From the NCBI GenBank assembly GCA_002633005.1, contig NMRA01000193.1, positions 128,641-192,640 of the forward strand: 64,000 nucleotides of DNA. Reading direction: 5' to 3'. Made by a program: the position numbers and the translations under genes. The notes under the pieces were generated by a model, which made no database searches, was not told the origin of the DNA, and was given only the letters and a program-made list of their open reading frames with translations. Of this stretch, positions 59,730 through 64,000 are shown piece by piece (positions within the stretch are counted from its first letter, which is position 1; every line of letters starts with the position of its first letter). This stretch comes from Phoronis australis (lineage: Eukaryota; Phoronida; Phoronidae).

Positions 59730-60066
59730 TGATAATCCAGCATTTTAGAGGTCTAAATTATCCACTACACTAGTCATAGATCATAGATGTCATAGTGTAG
59801 ATTATTTATGCCTTCTAACTGCTTCAAAATTGTCAAATACAATTCTTCAACTCCTTTAGAAGGGTAAGGTTTAGGGTTAGGATGTCATTTAATTCAGCAA
59901 TTAAGATTAGAGTCAGGTTCTCGATGCTCAAGATCCAACTTCTAACAGAATTCAAAATAGTTTTTGAATACAGACTACACAGCGCTTTGCAAGCTAGTTG
60001 TTAAAAACAATTTAGACAAGGGTTTGAAGCCCAGATAATTTAGACCTCTAAAATGCAAGATTACCC
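59730..60066. mobile_element. TIR element in the POLDIP2-IFT22 spacer
   Basis: GATAATCCAGCATTTTAGAG plus GTCTAAATTATC at the left is mirrored by GATAATTTAGACCTCTAAAA plus TGCAAGATTACC at the right, a TIR of about 32 bp with three mismatches. Inside is GGTTTAGGGTTAGG, two telomere-like units. No clear target-site duplication. Length about 337 bp. Confidence 0.8.
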
Positions 60067-60328
60067 TGACACCCTACCTCATTGTTGACAGGAGACGTGA
60101 ATGGTGCAGACATTTACGGGGGAAAGATGACACATATACTCGCAATGTACAAAGCATTTCTATTTCGTCTTTTTGGAAATCAACAGTGTGAAACTACAAT
60201 AGCAATCTTACTGTCAGCCAAACAGATTACGACCAACGTAAAGATCTGAACGTAATAAAATAGATTTAAATACGAGTAATATACATGTAAATAAACAATT
60301 TGCAATGATAAATTAATACGTGATTTGA

Positions 60329-60445
60329 ATGAAGAAAACAATTTGCTCGTTGATAGCTTTCCTGTTCTTAAGTTACAACGCTCCGCGGCGCTGCTATCTG
60401 CATTCCAAGGCAACACAGAAGCTTTGCTGTGGGCTGTTGCAATAA
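60329..60445 (+). other. Upstream ORF overlapping the IFT22 start by one base (TAATG)
   Basis: ATG at 60329 opens a 38-codon frame (MKKTICSLIAFLFLSYN...) that ends in TAA at 60443-60445. The last A of that stop is the first base of the IFT22 ATG. It matters only if the mRNA starts upstream of 60329, which cannot be told from sequence. Confidence 0.4.
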
Positions 60446-63400
60446 TGTTCAAAGCAAAAATCCTTGTTGTTGGGCCTTGTGAGGTTAGAACTGTTGTTTT
60501 CTTCGATAACTTTTGATAATGAAAACATTATTTTTCTGTATTTTAGGTCTTATAGCGCCGAGTTTCTGTTGTGTTTGGTGCATTTCTGGAAGTCGAGATT
60601 TTTGTCACTGACTGACTGTGACTGACAGTCACGAAGACAAAGTGACGAACATCGTTCATTTACCAGTTTACAGTGATTTATACTTTTGATTTAAACTGAT
60701 GTTCCAGCAGAGCTATATTTTATAATTTTGGCTATTGCTGCTGTCTATCAGTTCCTGGTTTGAATAACGATGGGGCTGCAAGAAATTTGTAGTGAATTAG
60801 TAGATATTCACACATTAAAATAATTTTGATATTTCAGAGTGGTAAAACTGTGATAAGTAATTTCCTGTCTGATCAAACCGAAGCTGCGAGTGGTGATTAC
60901 AGACCTACTCAAGGAGTAAGGTATGATTAGGCCAAGGGCTTCTGTTGTTCATTATTCAAAAGAGTGACGCATGAGAGTGTCTGATGCTCCATATTGAAAC
61001 AGAGGATAGTCATAAAGTGACCTTTGTCGATTTAATTGGCACCATTTGCAGGGTTTCGGGATTTTATGTAAACTTAATTTGTTATATTTCTGATGCAAGA
61101 ACAATGAATAAATGTACGTTATTAATGTGAAGTTAATGTTTCAAAGTTTAATAATTAAATCCATGATTATGTGAGTTAATGATTGCTCACAGATTACTCC
61201 AGGAGTTCCAGTGTTCTGAGATCTAGAGAACCAGTTATATAACTAGAGTTTAAGTGAGAATAAAAAATCTGTTGTAATAAGAATTTAGTTTCAAACTTTG
61301 TTTAAAGTGAGTTGTATTCTCAGCCATTTCAGACATCTCGTGTCAATTAATTTCTTCCATTGAAATCTTGACATTAAATTCCCAATATTTCACTACATCC
61401 TTGTGAAATGTATTCTTTGTTGTTTCTAATCTAACTTAAAATTTTCACATTTCCATTTCACTGCTGACATTTACTATGTCTATACTGATACTTACGCACA
61501 TGTGGCAAGACTAATGACTCTGTGGGAATGCTAAAAACCATGGTAATCATGCCCAGAACTTTGAATTCCATGGTGTTTCATAGCAGCTTGGAGGAAGCTG
61601 TGATTGCTACAGGATTTATTAAAATACATCCTATTTTGGAGATTGCAGTAGATTACATGTGACAAAGTAATTAACACTTTATTTTTGCTTTTGCTGTTTT
61701 TAGAATCCTTTTTGGTTTTCAGAATCCTTGAGTTTGAAGCTAGTAATTTAGACATCAAAGGTCGAACAGTTAATGCTGAAGTTGAATTATGGGACTGCAG
61801 TGGAGACAAAAAGTGAGTTGGGTGAATTATTTTGTTATATAGCTAATGTTTCTTTTTCTTCAATTCATTGTCCGGCTATGGCAACTTTTCATATACATTG
61901 TATTGTGGAATACTTCTTGTCAACTTGAGTCTTACCATTATTATAACCTTCCATTTGGTTTCATCTACAGAAGACAACATTCCTAAGTCAAGGCTAGTCC
62001 AGACGTCAGTATAGTACATTGTGAAATGTTCCAGTCCTCTTTTTTCTGGCATCACAGCTCGCCGGCTAATTATCCACCATGGTTCAAAGAGCTACCAAAA
62101 CCGTTCATCAATGGGTACCAAAGAACCAAAACCTACAACATATATTTTGGCCATTTTTTATTACATTTCTTTGGGTGAAAACAGATCATAACTTAACTTT
62201 TTACAAGTAATTCAATTTCAGAAGCCAAACAGTTTAAAAATTACCCGTTTAAGTCCACGATTTATCGGTTTACGTTAGCCAGTGTTTTATTGCTGGGAAG
62301 CCATTGCTAAGGTGGGATTTGCCATACTTCAAACAATAGGGCCTGAAATCATAAACAGGTTTCTTGCTGACAGTGGGACTTTCACAGACCTATTGATGCA
62401 GTACAAAGAGCCGTGAAACAGGCCGAGTTTCTAATACTGATGACGTGTTTTTTACTATTCTCTTTTGCAACGTTGAGGGGATGAGTTTGTACAGTTCCTT
62501 TTGGATTCTTCTCAGCAGTTTTTATCTGAGTAATGAGACAGCCATGAGTGTAACTAAGTCACAGTACAACCAACCAACTGAACTAGCTCCGTGCAGTGAA
62601 ATTTATGGTGGTAAAAGCAAGTGAGGTGACTTTCAAGGTAAATGTAGGTTGTTTTGAGTAAACATTTGTCTTGCCAGTTTATACGTTGTGCTCATGAACT
62701 CTATTTAAAATCATTGAATGCCAAAATTTTTATTCTTCTTTTCATCACTGTGAATATTGTTTTAACTGTTATTGTTAGAAATTTCAGTTGTGTACCACTA
62801 CTTTGTTTCGTGCAGATTTGAAAGTTGTTGGCCTGCCTTCGCCAGGGACACTAGTGGTATCTTGTTTGTGTTTAACCCAGACCAGCCAAACCACGATAAG
62901 GAGTTAGAAACATGGTAGGTCCACTAAGCAAACAGCTAATAAATGAACTGATTGGTTCAAGTTCTCTTACGTTTACCCAGCGTACATTGCTTATCGTGAA
63001 ATGTAGATTGCAGTTTTAAGGCAATGTAAGATCCTTAGAAAACTCTCCAAGTTTGGCTAACTCTGAACACATCATTTCTCAGAAGTGGCTGATCGGATCC
63101 TTGTAAAACTTTCACAATCAATGCTTTACACAAAGTTTCCAACACTCTATTGGTAAGTATTTAAAATGTTCCACTTTTGCATGAGCGGTTTTCAAAAATA
63201 GGATTTTTAAAATTTTAGAAAACACTCTAAAGTTGCATTAAACGAAAATGATGATATTTTAGAAAACTGTAACTGAACAGCGATTTTGAGATTTCATCAT
63301 GAAATTTGTTCATTTTCTTGACTCTGTTTTTTTTGCTATTGATGTATCTTTCCGTTTTGTAAAGTTTTTCTAAAAAATCTACAGGCTGTTTGCTTCCAGG

Positions 63401-63854
63401 AAATATTTTATTTTACAGAGTTAGTTTCTATAGTTTTGTTTAACAAAATGCACAGACTTGTCGATAGGGTCCCACGTAACCTTAAAGCACTTGTATTTTA
63501 ACTTAAACTGATGTTGATCATAAGAATATTGAAGCACCACTCAAGGATGAAAAATGTTTAACATGAATGATCACAGTTGTGTTTTGACTGAGAAAATCTT
63601 GTACCAAAGTTTCTTACATTAACATAACAATATGCACATTTGTATGTCCCATAGTAATAGTCATATTTAGTTAAGTCCGCTCCCTCTGGAGCTTTCCGTG
63701 ATAATCTGGTCAGTGTTTGACAAGCAAGTATTTCCTTGTTTTGCATCAACCAGGTTTAAATACTTGGTTCCCGTTACTGGAGTGAAGCCTGCACACACGC
63801 TGTGCTTTGAAAATGCAATCCCGCAGAGAGCGGGGCGGGCGAAAATTAAACTGC
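60445..63854 (+). CDS. IFT22: IFT22 (RABL5) intraflagellar transport small GTPase, 5' five exons
   Basis: A Rab-like GTPase subunit of the IFT-B1 complex in cilia. Exons: 60445-60483, 60838-60920, 61723-61812, 62816-62914, 63754-63854; borders are GAG|GTTAGA, TTTCAG|AGT, AAG|GTATGA, TTTTCAG|AAT, AAA|GTGAGT, GTGCAG|ATT, ATG|GTAGGT, CAACCAG|GTT, CTGC|GTAAGT. They encode 137 residues. MFKAKILVVGPCESGKT contains the P-loop (GPCESGKT) split by intron 1. YRPTQGVRILEFE is the switch I region, ELWDCSGDKKFESCWPA switch II (WDxxG), and GILFVFNPDQP the following beta strand; all match the human order. ATG at 60445 matches the family start. The human protein is 185 residues; the last 45-50 residues lie right of the window. 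The canonical NKxD motif is absent, as is usual for this family. Confidence 0.95.
63020..63481. mobile_element. TTAA-flanked TIR element in IFT22 intron 4
   Basis: TTAA at 63016-63019 is followed by GGCAATGTAAGATCC. At the right, GGGTCCCACGTAACC is followed by TTAA at 63482-63485. The TIRs match imperfectly. The interior ATTTCTCAGAAGTGGCTGATCG recurs at 28685-28700, and the right end recurs at 45345-45397. A TTAA duplication is typical of piggyBac and Kolobok superfamilies; which one applies is not decided. Confidence 0.72.
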
Positions 63855-64000
63855 GTAAGTTTTTGTATGAGTGTTCCGTCCCAGAATCTACGTTGATTAT
63901 TAACCCCTTGTTTTATTTTCTGTCGGTTGTTGTTTTTAGCCAATTTTTGTCATACAAACTAAGTATGAGTGGTTTTTATTTGTAGAATGATTATTGTGTG

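Noticed and set aside
60325..60444. Forty extra N-terminal residues for IFT22
   Set aside because: The upstream in-frame codon is TTG, not ATG; family proteins begin at the MFKAKIL methionine (60445).

Overview
This window is intron-rich, repeat-rich metazoan nuclear DNA. Genes are split into short exons with GT-AG borders, and the spaces between them carry decayed LINEs, small terminal-inverted-repeat (TIR) elements, foldbacks and minisatellites. The repeat mix suggests a marine invertebrate, but I cannot name the phylum from sequence alone. Four conserved genes can be read by eye, each rebuilt exon by exon with compatible splice phases.

Layout. (1) 1-5313: an array of dispersed repeat modules, an intact hAT-like element and two minisatellites, probably inside an upstream intron of the next gene. 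(2) 5314-18202, plus: the 3' nine exons of a PPP1R16 (MYPT3/TIMAP-type) protein phosphatase 1 regulatory subunit, with ankyrin repeats, an RRTS site and a C-terminal CaaX box; its first exons lie left of the window. (3) 18203-37752: intergenic DNA with TIR elements, LINE fragments and microsatellites, plus a few spliced-looking ORFs I cannot identify (minus 27855-30558, plus 23538-23715). (4) 37753-41470, plus: a complete four-exon MARVEL/CMTM-type tetraspan protein of 197 codons. (5) 41471-45040: intergenic, with two TIR elements. (6) 45041-55622, minus: POLDIP2, ten exons including a 27-nt microexon; the first coding exon is not settled. (7) 60445-63854, plus: the first five exons of IFT22 (RABL5), whose 3' end lies right of the window. 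POLDIP2 and IFT22 are transcribed away from each other.

The four genes do not form a pathway: PP1 targeting at membranes, membrane trafficking, mitochondrial/nuclear DNA-protein interaction, and intraflagellar transport. The most distinctive content is the mobile DNA. TIR families with different target-site duplications (8, 6, 5, 4 bp and TTAA) can be read directly, one of them in three copies that each have their own 5-bp duplication. I found no convincing unknown gene system; the best unexplained coding candidate is the minus-strand set at 27.9-30.6 kb.
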